Counted from the stretch's first letter, positions 16,340-25,590 are shown. The stretch is DNA of 36,028 bases from Lactobacillus sp. 0.1XD8-4 (GCF_009663775.1 NZ_RDBR01000022.1:1-36028); one strand, 5' to 3'. Numbers and translations: made by a program. The notes: generated by a model not told the origin, from the sequence alone.

Positions 16340-17590
16340 CTAAGAAGCCTTTTCGTCTTTTAAAACGTAACGAGGCTCGGTATGTTGAGTTACACAACGT
16401 TTATCAATAATAACTTTCTCAACATCCTCGCGGCTCGGTAAGTCAAACATTACGTCACGCATAACATCTTCAATAATTGACCGTAGCCCACGAGCACCAG
16501 TATTACGTTTAATGGCTAACTGAGCCATTGCACGTAAGGCTCCATCTGTAAACGTCAATTCACTACCATCTAAACGAATTAATTCTTTATATTGTTTAAC
16601 AAGAGCGTTCTTTGGTTCAGTAAGAATCCGAACAAGATCATTTTCGTCAAGCTTTTCAAGCGCAGTCATCACTGGGAGACGACCAATAAATTCAGGGATT
16701 AAACCAAATTTTAATAGATCTTCTGGAATAACATGCTGCAGAATATTTTTATCAGTAACTGTTTCAGCTTCACGCGAATCTGTCCCAAAACCAATAGTCT
16801 TATCCCCGAGACGTTCCTTAACAATTGTTTCAATCCCATCAAAAGCACCACCAACAATAAAAAGAATATTCTTAGTATCAACCTGAATAAATTCTTGTTG
16901 TGGATGCTTACGTCCTCCTTGAGGCGGTACATTGGCAATCGTTCCTTCAAGAATCTTTAATAATGCTTGTTGCACCCCTTCTCCGGAAACATCACGGGTA
17001 ATTGAAACATTCTCACTCTTTTTAGCAATCTTGTCAATTTCATCAATGTAGATTATCCCCTTTTCAGCCCGCTCAACATCAAAATCAGCTGCCTGAAGTA
17101 ATTTAAGGATAATATTTTCAACATCTTCACCAACGTAACCAGCTTCAGTGAGAGTCGTTGCATCAGCAATCGCAAATGGAACATTTAGAATTCGCGCCAA
17201 TGATTGAGCTAGGTAAGTCTTACCAGAACCGGTTGGTCCGATTACTGCAATGTTACTTTTTTGTAATTCTGTATCATTATTGTCATCACTCATCATCGCA
17301 TTAACCCGTTTATAATGATTATAAACGGCAACTGCTAACGTTTTCTTTGCATCATTTTGACCAATCACATAGTCATCAAGTTCACTAACAATCTCTGCTG
17401 GCGTTGGAACCCGAAAAGCCTTTTTTGACTCATCTTCTGCCAGTTCTTGATCAATAATTTGTTTACAAAGGTCAACACATTCGTTGCAAATATAAACGCC
17501 AGGACCAGCAACAATTTTTTTCACTTCGTCCTGTGACTTTCCACAGAAAGAACAGTGAACTGAATCCATCCCACTGGTATCTTCAAACAT
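16340..17590 (-). CDS. clpX: ClpX, ATPase subunit of the Clp protease
   Basis: A 416-residue AAA+ unfoldase that feeds substrates to ClpP. The N-terminal zinc-binding domain has Cys13, Cys16, Cys35 and Cys38. Walker A is GPTGSGKT (118-125), Walker B is YIDEID (181-186), and [11 protein letters not shown] near the C-terminus is the sensor-2 box. The ATG at 17590 has a perfect AGGAGG 8 bases upstream; an in-frame GTG at 17620 is not needed. A terminator separates it from tig, so it has its own promoter in 17591-17680. No CtsR-type repeat is seen there. Confidence 0.97.
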   Translation of the reverse strand: MFEDTSGMDSVHCSFCGKSQDEVKKIVAGPGVYICNECVDLCKQIIDQELAEDESKKAFRVPTPAEIVSELDDYVIGQNDAKKTLAVAVYNHYKRVNAMMSDDNNDTELQKSNIAVIGPTGSGKTYLAQSLARILNVPFAIADATTLTEAGYVGEDVENIILKLLQAADFDVERAEKGIIYIDEIDKIAKKSENVSITRDVSGEGVQQALLKILEGTIANVPPQGGRKHPQQEFIQVDTKNILFIVGGAFDGIETIVKERLGDKTIGFGTDSREAETVTDKNILQHVIPEDLLKFGLIPEFIGRLPVMTALEKLDENDLVRILTEPKNALVKQYKELIRLDGSELTFTDGALRAMAQLAIKRNTGARGLRSIIEDVMRDVMFDLPSREDVEKVIIDKRCVTQHTEPRYVLKDEKAS

Positions 17591-17683
17591 AATTGGACCT
17601 CCTCTAAGACTTATTAACACATAATAACAAAATTATCATCTAATTTCGACTAAATTAACTTAGATACTCGTTCATAGACTGGC

Positions 17684-17713
17684 AAAAAAAACGCCCAATC
17701 AAAGTGATTGGAC
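17684..17713 (-). terminator. Terminator after tig
   Basis: On the minus strand CCAATCA (17711-17705) pairs with TGATTGG (17701-17695), flanked by a further G-C pair, and is followed by a run of eight T after GCG. Confidence 0.88.
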
Positions 17714-17743
17714 ATTTTGATTAGTAATCGTTTAGTCAATTAC

Positions 17744-19054
17744 TTACTTGTCAGACTTATCGTCATCCTTAACTTGCTTTGCAGAATCAGCAACCAAGTC
17801 AACTGCCTTACGGATCTTGATATCGTGAGTTAACATATCATTTGATAATGCCTTCTTTACAGCATCTTCTTCCATTCCGTATTGCTTAGCAAGATCAGAT
17901 ACTTCCTTAGCAATTTCATCTTCGGTAGCGTCTAACTTAGCATCATCAACAATTGCTTCTAAGACAAGGTTAGTCTTTACACGTTGCGCAGCATCATTAG
18001 CAAATTGCTTCTTCAAATCTTCTTCCTTAGTACCAGTAATTTGGAAGTACATTTGAGGGCTAATACCTTGTTGTTGCATGCCAGCTAAGTATTGTTGCAT
18101 TTGACGATTAGTGTCATCATCCAACATTGCTTGCGGAATATCCTCAATTTCAGCATTAGCAACTGCCTTATTAATAGCAGCATCTTCAATAGCAGCCTTA
18201 GCTTGGTTGTCTTTTTCTTCTTGAAGTTGCTTCTTAGTCTTTTCTTTTAATTCTGCTAAAGTATCAACATCTTCATCAACATCCTTAGCAAAATCGTCAT
18301 CAAGTTCTGGCAATTGCTTTTCTTTAATTTCGTGAATCTTTACCTTAAATAAGGCTTCTTTACCAGCAAGAGTCTTTTCATGATAATCCTCTGGGAAAGT
18401 AACTTTAACATCAACATCATCGTCAGCATTGTGACCAATCAATTGATCTTCAAAGCCAGGAATAAATGAACCTGAACCTAATTCAAGTGAATAGTTTTCT
18501 GCTGAACCACCAGCAAATTCTTTACCGTCAACACTACCCTTGTAATCAATTACAACAGTATCGCCCTTTTCAGCTGGCTTATCTTCTTTTAATACAAGTT
18601 CAGCTTGTTGTTGACGCTTCTTTTCGATGGCATCATCAACATCTGCGTCAGTAACAGTGGTATCTTGGGCTGGAACTTCCATACCCTTGTAATCACCTAA
18701 CTTAACTTCTGGCATAACGTCAACTTCAGCAGTTAGTACCCATGGTTGACCCTTTTCCATGCTCTTAATGTCAATCTTAGGTTGATCCACAGGTTGGATG
18801 TTAGTTTCCTTAACAGCTTCATTATATGCATCAGGTAATACCTTATTTAATGCATCTTGGTATAATGATTCTTCACCGTACATTTGGTTAAAGATTTGAC
18901 GTGGGACACGACCCTTCCGGAATCCCGGAACAGTAATCTTTTTACGGGTTTCAACGAAAGCTTCGTCAATTCCCTTATTAATAGTGTCGACATCAATTTC
19001 AAATGTCAATGTACCTTTGCTGGCATCGCTATCGCGTTCCCATTTTGCTGACAT
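17744..19054 (-). CDS. tig: Trigger factor
   Basis: A 436-residue ribosome-associated chaperone with peptidyl-prolyl isomerase activity. The ribosome-binding signature GFRKGRVPR is at residues 44-52. The FKBP-type PPIase domain covers about 150-245 (KGDTVVIDYKGSVDGKEFAGG). A long helical C-terminal domain follows, ending in an acidic/Lys tail (KDDDKSDK). The ATG has GGAGG 7 bases upstream. It is monocistronic: own promoter upstream, terminator downstream, then clpX, the same order as in Bacillus. Confidence 0.97.
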   Translation of the reverse strand: MSAKWERDSDASKGTLTFEIDVDTINKGIDEAFVETRKKITVPGFRKGRVPRQIFNQMYGEESLYQDALNKVLPDAYNEAVKETNIQPVDQPKIDIKSMEKGQPWVLTAEVDVMPEVKLGDYKGMEVPAQDTTVTDADVDDAIEKKRQQQAELVLKEDKPAEKGDTVVIDYKGSVDGKEFAGGSAENYSLELGSGSFIPGFEDQLIGHNADDDVDVKVTFPEDYHEKTLAGKEALFKVKIHEIKEKQLPELDDDFAKDVDEDVDTLAELKEKTKKQLQEEKDNQAKAAIEDAAINKAVANAEIEDIPQAMLDDDTNRQMQQYLAGMQQQGISPQMYFQITGTKEEDLKKQFANDAAQRVKTNLVLEAIVDDAKLDATEDEIAKEVSDLAKQYGMEEDAVKKALSNDMLTHDIKIRKAVDLVADSAKQVKDDDKSDK

Positions 19055-19121
19055 TTTATTTCCTCCAATAACAAATCAATTTGACTAATTATAAATATAA
19101 TCAATCTTTACATACTATATT

Positions 19122-19150
19122 AGTTTACCGTAGGAGACCACTAATTGCAA
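19122..19150 (-). promoter_or_regulatory. Probable tig promoter
   Basis: On the minus strand TTGCAA (19150-19145), a 17-base spacer and TAAACT (19127-19122), leaving a leader of about 60 bases before the ATG. Confidence 0.55.
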
Positions 19151-19199
19151 CTCATTGAAACCTGATCGCCCAGTTATTTTAAAATAATTAAGTTAAAGA

Positions 19200-19228
19200 A
19201 AAAGACTTGGGTAAAACCCAAGTCTTTT
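19200..19228. terminator. Terminator after tuf
   Basis: Perfect 13-bp stem AAAAGACTTGGGT (19200-19212) with an AAA loop against its complement (19216-19228); on the minus strand it continues into T-rich sequence. Confidence 0.92.
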
Positions 19229-19247
19229 AGCACATATGCGCTTAAAA

Positions 19248-20438
19248 TTAGTCTAAGATGTCAGATACAACACCGGCACCAACAGTGTGTCCACCTTCAC
19301 GAATAGTGAACTTAAGACCCTTTTCAAGAGCAACTGGCTTTTGTAAGTTAACAGTGAATGTAACGTTATCACCAGGCATAACCATTTCTACACCATCTGG
19401 TAATTCAATAGTACCAGTAACATCAGTTGTGTGGAAGTAGAATTGTGGACGGTAGTTTGAGAAGAATGGAGTGTGACGTCCCCCTTCTTCCTTGGTCATA
19501 ACATAAACTTCACCCTTGAAGTTCTTGTGAGTTTGGATTGAACCTGGTTCAGCCAAAACTTGACCACGTTGAATTTGATCGTGTGAAATACCACGAAGAA
19601 GTACACCAACGTTATCCCCAGCTTCACCAAGATCAAGAGTCTTGTGGAACATTTCCAAACCAGTAACAGTTGACTTAAGAACGTCATCAGTTAAACCAAC
19701 GATTTCAACTTCGTCACCAATCTTAACAGTACCACGGTCGATACGACCAGAAGCAACAGTACCACGACCAGTGATTGTAAATACGTCTTCGACAGGCATC
19801 ATGAATGGCTTGTCAGTAGGACGCTTTGGAGTTGGGATGTAGTCATCAATAACATCCATTAAGTGAAGGATAACTTTTTCTTGTTCTGGGTCACCTTCAA
19901 GTGCCTTAAGAGCGGATCCACGAATAACTGGAATATCGTCACCAGGGAAATCGTATTCGCTAAGTAAGTCACGAACTTCCATTTCAACTAAGTCAACTAA
20001 TTCGTCATCGTCAACTAAGTCAGTCTTGTTTAAGAAGACAACAATGTATTGAACACCAACTTGACGAGCAAGAAGAATGTGTTCACGAGTTTGTGGCATA
20101 GGACCATCAGTAGCAGCAACAACAAGGATAGCACCATCCATTTGTGCAGCACCAGTGATCATGTTCTTAACGTAGTCAGCGTGTCCAGGGGCATCGATGT
20201 GTGCGTAGTGACGCTTTTCAGTTTCGTATTCAACGTGGGCAGTGTTGATAGTGATACCACGTTCCTTTTCTTCTGGAGCAGCATCGATATCAGCGTAATC
20301 TTCTGCCTTTGCTAAACCTTTGGCTGCCAATACCTTAGTAATAGCAGCAGTTAAAGTAGTCTTCCCGTGGTCAACGTGGCCAATAGTACCAATGTTAACG
20401 TGGGGCTTTGTACGTTCATAATGTTCTTTTTCAGCCAT
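19248..20438 (-). CDS. tuf: Elongation factor Tu
   Basis: A 396-residue EF-Tu that delivers aminoacyl-tRNA to the ribosome. G1 GHVDHGKT (20-27), G3 DAPGHADY, G4 NKTD, and the domain 2/3 sequence ending in [15 protein letters not shown] are all present at the family length. The ATG is preceded by GGAGG. It stands alone rather than in a str operon with fusA, as in many lactobacilli. The upstream 80 bases contain a TACAAT element that could be the -10, but the -35 is not clear. Confidence 0.98.
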   Translation of the reverse strand: MAEKEHYERTKPHVNIGTIGHVDHGKTTLTAAITKVLAAKGLAKAEDYADIDAAPEEKERGITINTAHVEYETEKRHYAHIDAPGHADYVKNMITGAAQMDGAILVVAATDGPMPQTREHILLARQVGVQYIVVFLNKTDLVDDDELVDLVEMEVRDLLSEYDFPGDDIPVIRGSALKALEGDPEQEKVILHLMDVIDDYIPTPKRPTDKPFMMPVEDVFTITGRGTVASGRIDRGTVKIGDEVEIVGLTDDVLKSTVTGLEMFHKTLDLGEAGDNVGVLLRGISHDQIQRGQVLAEPGSIQTHKNFKGEVYVMTKEEGGRHTPFFSNYRPQFYFHTTDVTGTIELPDGVEMVMPGDNVTFTVNLQKPVALEKGLKFTIREGGHTVGAGVVSDILD

Positions 20439-20615
20439 TAATGAAAACCTCCTGATAATTTACAAGTATAATGCCAGCCAAAATAATCAATGACTGACAT
20501 ACCCTTATACATATTGTACAACTTCTTTTCGCCAATTGAAAGCTTTAATCTTAGGCTCTGAAGAAGAATTCTTAAATATAATATCAACTATCTACTCATT
20601 TGTAAATGTATTTGA

Positions 20616-21521
20616 CTAATGTTTTTCTATTAATTCGTCAATCATCATTCCTAAACGGGCTTGCCACTGCTTTATTACGGGATTTATCTTTATATTTTTC
20701 CCTTCAACACGGGCAATTAAAGCATCAACCCATTGATTAATATCATTAATAACTTCATTAACTCGTGGATATAAGAACATTATCTGTAATTGAAATTCTT
20801 GGGTTGCCATTTGTTCTGTTTGTGGATTCTGATTCCCGCATTTTTTCGAAATCAAATTTTTCCCTTCACGAACAATTGGTAATGTATTTAAAGGCTTCAA
20901 ATCCCCTGGAATAAGAGTATATTCTTTTTTATCTAACCAATAGATTGTTACTGGATCATTTATGTGCAGCTTGCATAAAAGTTCAATTAAGCTTGACTTT
21001 ACCAATGGATGGGTATATGGATCACGTAAAAGAAATTTTGTGCCAGTAACAAATTCATTTAACGGTAGCTTAAATGCGGCTTGCAAACGGGTTTGTTGTT
21101 CCGGCAAAGAATAATCTCCCAAATGGTAAAACTCACGCAAACGAGCTTGAAGCGTTTCCTGATATTCTTGACGTGATTTTTTCTCACCAGCGATTACTTG
21201 TGGCATTAATTCGTCTTGCCATTGCGATAAGCTGTTAATTACCTGACGAGCCAAGATAAACAATTCATTTTGCACCAAAATGTTGATTGCAATCTGAGCA
21301 TCAGCATAACTCTCAAACATCACTTCTAAATACTCAAATAAGTATGTACAAGCTCGCGTATATTGTTTTGCATGATATAAGGCTAGGATCGTTAGCCTGC
21401 CAACTTCTGAATCATCAACATCATTTACAAGGTCTTCTAAGAGACCGCTAGCTTCTTGCCACTTTTCATCACTAATTAGTTTTTGAGCTTGCAAGTACTT
21501 ATCTTGTTGGGCTTCGTTCAT
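20616..21521 (-). CDS. Helical-repeat (TPR-like) protein of unknown function
   Basis: A 301-residue, probably cytoplasmic protein with no signal peptide or transmembrane helix. The first 110 residues consist of paired amphipathic helices of TPR type (for example AQKLISDEKWQEASGLLEDL, then LTILALYHAKQYTRACTYLF). The middle is charged and helical, and the C-terminal part ends in IDELIEKH. I cannot name the family with confidence. The ATG at 21521 has AGGGTGAT upstream; a GTG three codons earlier overlaps that site. It is flanked by tuf downstream and rnjB upstream, both separated by non-coding sequence. Its promoter contains a perfect palindrome. Confidence 0.85.
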   Translation of the reverse strand: MNEAQQDKYLQAQKLISDEKWQEASGLLEDLVNDVDDSEVGRLTILALYHAKQYTRACTYLFEYLEVMFESYADAQIAINILVQNELFILARQVINSLSQWQDELMPQVIAGEKKSRQEYQETLQARLREFYHLGDYSLPEQQTRLQAAFKLPLNEFVTGTKFLLRDPYTHPLVKSSLIELLCKLHINDPVTIYWLDKKEYTLIPGDLKPLNTLPIVREGKNLISKKCGNQNPQTEQMATQEFQLQIMFLYPRVNEVINDINQWVDALIARVEGKNIKINPVIKQWQARLGMMIDELIEKH

Positions 21522-21553
21522 TATTATCACCCTTTTCTTGTACTAAATGCAGT

Positions 21554-21594
21554 TGCCATAATTAATTATGGCACATTTAAGCCTGCCTTAACAA
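21554..21594 (-). promoter_or_regulatory. Promoter of the helical-repeat gene with 20-bp perfect palindrome
   Basis: On the minus strand TTGTTA (21594-21589), 18 bases, then CATAAT (21570-21565). The -10 lies inside a perfect palindrome at 21554-21573, half-site TGCCATAATT, placed like an operator about 33 bases before the ATG. Confidence 0.55.
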
Positions 21595-21635
21595 AATAAA
21601 GGTCAAGAGTACCGACATATCAATCTCCTTGACCT
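21592..21635 (-). terminator. Terminator after rnjB
   Basis: On the minus strand AGGTCAAG (21635-21628) pairs with CTTGACCT (21607-21600) across a 20-base loop and is followed by TTATTTTG. Confidence 0.75.
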
Positions 21636-21645
21636 CATTTCTGTA

Positions 21646-23427
21646 TTATTTTTCCGTTTTTACTACCCGTTTCTTACCACGCCCGCGATGATGTTCTTTA
21701 ACTGAATGCTGCTTTCCGGGTTTTTCGTCTTTTTTATCAGCATTATTTTTATTTTTCTTTGCATGTTGGTTAATTTCCATAATTACAGGAAGAATGACTG
21801 GGTGGCGTTTTGTCTGATCAAACAAGAAACGGTTCAGCTTGTCACGAACATCTTGCTTTAAATGACTCCAATCAAATTCTTTTTGATCAAGGTTCTCTTG
21901 AACAATTTTTTCTACAAGATCAGCACTTTGTTGCATAAGTTGACGGTTTGTTTTAACGAAGACAAACCCCCGTGAGGTAATCTGCGGACGAGCAACGATT
22001 TTTTTCTTTTTACGATCAATCGTTGCTACAACGACGAAGATACCATCTTCCGATAAAACACGACGATCTCGTAACACAATATTTCCAATATCACCTACAC
22101 CGGTTCCGTCAATCATCGTATTACTTACATCAATATGTTCACCGACATGGAATTTACCATTTTTATATGTTAAAACATCACCTTTATTAACAATAAAAAT
22201 ATTTTCTTTAGGAATACCAACTTCTTCTGCCAGTTCAGCATGCCGATCTAAAAGTCGGTACTCACCTTGAATTGGAACAAAGAACTTTGGCTTCATAAAA
22301 TTCAACATCAATTGTTCATCGTTTTGATTTGCATGGCCAGATGGATTTAAGTCATCCGAAATAAATTTAACCTCTGCGCCAGTCCGATAAATCATATCTT
22401 TAGTTTTTTGAACTTCTGTCTCTTGAGCATATGAAGGAGTTGTTGTTACAAAAACAAGATCAGTACTAGTTAATTGAAGATTTGGATTATCACCGTTGGC
22501 AATTTGTTGCAATGATTTAATCGGCTCACCCATTTTACCAGTCTCTAAAATAACAACTTGGTTAGGTTCTAACTTATCAGCCTCCTTACGGCTAATAAAA
22601 AGATCATCTGGCAAGTGCAATTTGCCTAGATTCATTGCTGTGTCAATTATTTGTTCAATATCTTCACCAGATAATACGATTTTGCGACCTACAGCCACCG
22701 CTGCATTAATAATTTGTTGCACCCGCATAATGTTCGATGCAACACTAGCGACAATGATCCGACCATTTTGATATTTGAACGTTTCTTTAATGTATTCGCC
22801 AATATCCTGTTCACGAGCAGACGCTCCGGTAATTCCAGCACCAGCTGAATCGCTCAACAACGCAAGCACTCCTTGAGAACCAATTTCTGCAAGCCGAGCA
22901 AGATCAGTCTGATACCCTTTTTTAGCAGTTTGATCAAATTTGAAGTCACCAGTATAAACAATATTACCAGCCTTAGTCTCTAATACAATTCCCAATGTCT
23001 CTGGAATAGTATGTGTCGTTTGGAAAAAGGATACGGTCACATCATTAAAATCAATTGCCGTTGATGCATCTACAACATGAAAATCTTTAAATTTTTTAAC
23101 TTCTTTATGACTCTTTACCGCAAGCTTGGCAAGGGCAATCGTCATCTCACTACCAAATACAGGTACATCAAAGTCCATCAAGAAATATGGTAGTGCGCCA
23201 ATTGAGTCGGCATGTCCATGCGTTAAAAATACTCCAACAATTTTATCTTTATGTTCACGTAAGTATTCCCAATCTGGAATAACGACATCAATTCCCATCA
23301 ATTCATTTTCTGGATACTTTAATCCTGTATCCAAAATAAAAATTTGACCTTCTATTTCAACAGCGTACATATTTTTTCCGTTTTCACGTACACCGCCAAA
23401 GGGAATAATTTTAATATTATTATCCAT
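21646..23427 (-). CDS. rnjB: Ribonuclease J2
   Basis: A 593-residue RNase J family protein (metallo-beta-lactamase plus beta-CASP) that matures and degrades RNA with its J1 partner. The metal motif is THGHADS (His70, His72, Asp74), with Ser75 where catalytically strong family members have His. B. subtilis RNase J2 also lacks this His (Ala there), which is why J2 is chosen over J1. YTGDFKFD and a later SGHANQND motif are present, followed by a Lys-rich C-terminal tail. The ATG at 23427 has AGGAG 9 bases upstream; 15 more open codons precede it. It follows rpsO, with a terminator between them. Confidence 0.92.
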   Translation of the reverse strand: MDNNIKIIPFGGVRENGKNMYAVEIEGQIFILDTGLKYPENELMGIDVVIPDWEYLREHKDKIVGVFLTHGHADSIGALPYFLMDFDVPVFGSEMTIALAKLAVKSHKEVKKFKDFHVVDASTAIDFNDVTVSFFQTTHTIPETLGIVLETKAGNIVYTGDFKFDQTAKKGYQTDLARLAEIGSQGVLALLSDSAGAGITGASAREQDIGEYIKETFKYQNGRIIVASVASNIMRVQQIINAAVAVGRKIVLSGEDIEQIIDTAMNLGKLHLPDDLFISRKEADKLEPNQVVILETGKMGEPIKSLQQIANGDNPNLQLTSTDLVFVTTTPSYAQETEVQKTKDMIYRTGAEVKFISDDLNPSGHANQNDEQLMLNFMKPKFFVPIQGEYRLLDRHAELAEEVGIPKENIFIVNKGDVLTYKNGKFHVGEHIDVSNTMIDGTGVGDIGNIVLRDRRVLSEDGIFVVVATIDRKKKKIVARPQITSRGFVFVKTNRQLMQQSADLVEKIVQENLDQKEFDWSHLKQDVRDKLNRFLFDQTKRHPVILPVIMEINQHAKKNKNNADKKDEKPGKQHSVKEHHRGRGKKRVVKTEK

Positions 23428-23464
23428 TGATTTGGCTCCTTTTAGATATTTAGTTTTTGAACCC

Positions 23465-23491
23465 CTTATCAACTAACTGTACGTTGATAAG
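23465..23491. repeat. Inverted repeat in the rnjB leader
   Basis: CTTATCAAC (23465-23473) and its exact complement GTTGATAAG (23483-23491), separated by 9 bases, lie 38 bases before the rnjB ATG. It is not followed by T residues on the minus strand, so it is a leader hairpin or operator rather than a terminator of rpsO. Confidence 0.6.
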
Positions 23492-23552
23492 AATTTTATT
23501 TCGTTCACAATAGCTATAAACATCTTACCACAATCAATGATAATTATGGAAT

Positions 23553-23586
23553 AAAAAAAGCCCTATCCCAATAAACAGGATAAGGC
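23553..23586 (-). terminator. Terminator after rpsO
   Basis: On the minus strand GCCTTATCC (23586-23578) pairs with GGATAGGGC (23568-23560) with one bulge, followed by seven T. Confidence 0.85.
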
Positions 23587-23601
23587 CCATTAAAAAAGAT
23601 A

Positions 23602-23871
23602 TTACCGACGTAAACCTAACTTTTGAATAAGTTCACGGTAAGCTGGTAAATCAGTCCGACGTAAGTATGCTAATAAGTTACGACGGTGACCGATCTTCTT
23701 CATCAAACCACGTTGTGAGTGGTAATCGTGCTTGTGTGTGCGAAGGTGGTCATTAAGTTCGTTAATATCTGCAGTTAATACAGCAACTTGAACTTGTGTA
23801 GAACCAGTGTCTCCTTCGTGTGTTGCAAATTCTTTGATAATTTGATCTTTACGTTCTTTTGAAATAGCCAT
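23602..23871 (-). CDS. rpsO: 30S ribosomal protein S15
   Basis: An 89-residue S15, which binds the central domain of 16S rRNA early in 30S assembly. [40 protein letters not shown] and the C-terminal [12 protein letters not shown] are diagnostic. The ATG follows a GGTGGG site. The leader upstream (about 23880-23950) has no hairpin I can assign to S15 autoregulation with confidence; a TATACT element on the minus strand at about 23919-23924 is the likely -10. It is divergent from rpsT. Confidence 0.97.
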   Translation of the reverse strand: MAISKERKDQIIKEFATHEGDTGSTQVQVAVLTADINELNDHLRTHKHDYHSQRGLMKKIGHRRNLLAYLRRTDLPAYRELIQKLGLRR

Positions 23872-24046
23872 GCTATTTTCCCACCTTTCTATATCTATCC
23901 GCCTAAGTTCTAAGTATAACGTCGGTGAGGATCGCTAAACTGAGAAGAGGCATTAGTTGTTCAGTAACAACCTATACAAATATACATAATATTTGCTAAT
24001 CTTGCAACTAATTTAACGAAATTTTTGACTTGATCCGCGTTAACTA

Positions 24047-24075
24047 TTGCAATGCTGGTCAGTCTTTTGTATAAT
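24047..24075 (+). promoter_or_regulatory. rpsT promoter
   Basis: TTGCAA (24047-24052), a 17-base spacer and a perfect TATAAT (24070-24075). The resulting leader to the rpsT ATG is about 48 bases and contains a second copy of CTGGTCA (24094-24100), which also occurs at 24055-24061. Confidence 0.75.
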
Positions 24076-24129
24076 GACAAATGTTGAAAATTCTGGTCAA
24101 CTGAAAATCGGGTAACGGAGGTGAAACTC

Positions 24130-24384
24130 ATGCCAATTATCAAATCAGCAATTGAACGTGTTCGGACTAGTGAAAAAGCAGAAGCACGTAATGCTTCACA
24201 ATTAAGCCAAATGCGGACTGCTATCAAGAAGTTCGATAAGGCAAAGCTTGCTGGCGCAGATAACCTTGATGACTTATACAAGGCTGCTATCTCAGCAATT
24301 GACCGTGCCCACTCTAAGGGCCTTATCAAGGCTAACAAGGCTGCACGTGACAAGTCACGTCTTTCAGCACGTTACGCTAAGTAA
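24130..24384 (+). CDS. rpsT: 30S ribosomal protein S20
   Basis: An 84-residue, Lys/Ala-rich helical protein that binds the 5' domain of 16S rRNA. It begins [17 protein letters not shown] and contains [17 protein letters not shown], typical of S20. The ATG at 24130 has GGAGGTG 7 bases upstream; the GTG within that site at 24121 is not the start. It has its own promoter and terminator and is convergent with holA-comE, the same neighbourhood as in Bacillus. Confidence 0.96.
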   Translation: MPIIKSAIERVRTSEKAEARNASQLSQMRTAIKKFDKAKLAGADNLDDLYKAAISAIDRAHSKGLIKANKAARDKSRLSARYAK

Positions 24385-24385
24385 T

Positions 24386-24416
24386 AAAAAAGCAACTACT
24401 CGTTAGTTGCTTTTTT
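24386..24416. terminator. rpsT terminator
   Basis: Perfect 13-bp stem AAAAAAGCAACTA (24386-24398) against TAGTTGCTTTTTT (24404-24416), 5-base loop, continuing into ATTTT. Confidence 0.93.
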
Positions 24417-24446
24417 ATTTTCTCCTTATTTTATTTAATAAAATCC

Positions 24447-24495
24447 AAAAAGGACTCTCAAGTTCAACTTTCTTCAAGCTTTGAGGGTCCTTTTT
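24447..24495. terminator. Terminator of the comE-holA operon
   Basis: Fifteen-base stem AAAAAGGACTCTCAA (24447-24461) against TTGAGGGTCCTTTTT (24481-24495) with one G-T wobble and a 19-base loop. On the minus strand it ends in CTTTTTGGATTTTATT. Confidence 0.85.
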
Positions 24496-24555
24496 GCGTA
24501 CTATGCTATTCGTATTTTAATTAAAAAATTGGTTTATATCATAATTCCATCGAAT

Positions 24556-25590
24556 TTATGCCCACTTTTTATCCTGTTGTGAATACTGTAGCATAAATAA
24601 TTGAAACAGTAAGGCTGGATCCCGTTGCGTTGTCTTCAACGATTGTTCAATTCTTACTAATCCCAAATATGCATTTTCAAGTGCCTGCATAGAAAAATTG
24701 CGGGCCGTCTTCAAACCTAATTTCACTCGATAAGGATGAACACTTAATTGGCTGGCTAAACTTCCCTGACTAAGGCCACGCTTATTTAAAACTTTGATTT
24801 GAATTAATAAACGGAACTGTCCTACTAATACCGCATTAATCCTAAGCGGAGGCTGTTGTCCTGCTAATAGTTGACGATAAAGTTCTAATGCTTTTACCTG
24901 ATTATGCTGAAGTACTGCTGTGACTAAATCAAAAACGTTTTCGTCTAATGATTGCGGAACTAATGATTGGACCATTTGTTGATTGATCTTTTTTTCTTGA
25001 TACGCAAGGATTTTTAATTTAGTTAAATTTGCATTCATCATTCCATAATCCGCGTTTGTACGCTGAACAAGTTCATCCAGAGCCGCTGGAGTAAGTTCAA
25101 AATTATCAGCTGCTAACTGCTGGGTAACTTTTTGGCGCGCCTGTTGTTCGTTAAGCGGAGCTGCATCGACCAACACAGCATTCTTCTTCAAAAGTTTAAC
25201 AATTGCTTTTCGCCCGTCAAGTTTTTCATAAGGAGCTGTAAAAACTAGAACTGTAGATGGTTCTGGATGCTCCAAATATTTTTTTAAACTATCTAGGTCA
25301 TGCTCAATTTTTGAATGTTTTTTCTCGCCGGTTAAAAAATATGGCTTATTTATAAGAACAAGCCTGCGCTCACCAAAAAAAGGGGCCGCCATCGCATCAT
25401 CTAGGGCAACAGCTAACGGGGTTGTTTCCATATCATAACGCCCAACGTTCATTACTCGTTCATTAGCTGGAATTAAGTTAATAAACTCATCAATCGCCTG
25501 CTGTTGAAGAACTTGCTGGGTTCCTAAAACAAGGTACACCATCGCTGGCGTTTTTGTTTTTAATTGATTAGATAACTGGGTAGTGTCCAC
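24556..25590 (-). CDS. holA: DNA polymerase III delta subunit
   Basis: A 344-residue clamp-loader delta subunit that opens the beta clamp. The degenerate AAA+ fold begins MVYLVLGTQQVLQQQAIDEF (about 17-36). The AAPFFGERRLVLINKP stretch, with the clamp-contacting hydrophobic patch, and the C-terminal collar (about 215-340) are recognisable. The start is a GTG at 25590, with GGGG 11 bases upstream, and the gene overlaps the comEC 3' end by 31 bases. The same comEC-holA (yqeN)-rpsT neighbourhood occurs in Bacillus. As holA is essential, basal transcription independent of competence is expected. Confidence 0.92.
   Translation of the reverse strand: MDTTQLSNQLKTKTPAMVYLVLGTQQVLQQQAIDEFINLIPANERVMNVGRYDMETTPLAVALDDAMAAPFFGERRLVLINKPYFLTGEKKHSKIEHDLDSLKKYLEHPEPSTVLVFTAPYEKLDGRKAIVKLLKKNAVLVDAAPLNEQQARQKVTQQLAADNFELTPAALDELVQRTNADYGMMNANLTKLKILAYQEKKINQQMVQSLVPQSLDENVFDLVTAVLQHNQVKALELYRQLLAGQQPPLRINAVLVGQFRLLIQIKVLNKRGLSQGSLASQLSVHPYRVKLGLKTARNFSMQALENAYLGLVRIEQSLKTTQRDPALLFQLFMLQYSQQDKKWA

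Noticed and set aside
20555-20580. AAGAATTCTT palindrome between the TPR-like gene and tuf
   Set aside because: A 10-base AT-rich palindrome without a loop or T run; it is too short to call a terminator or operator.
23961-24353. 130-codon minus-strand frame opposite rpsT
   Set aside because: It is antisense to the S20 gene, covers the rpsT promoter, has low-complexity Ala/Leu/Ser content from reverse reading of Lys/Ala codons, and lacks a ribosome site.
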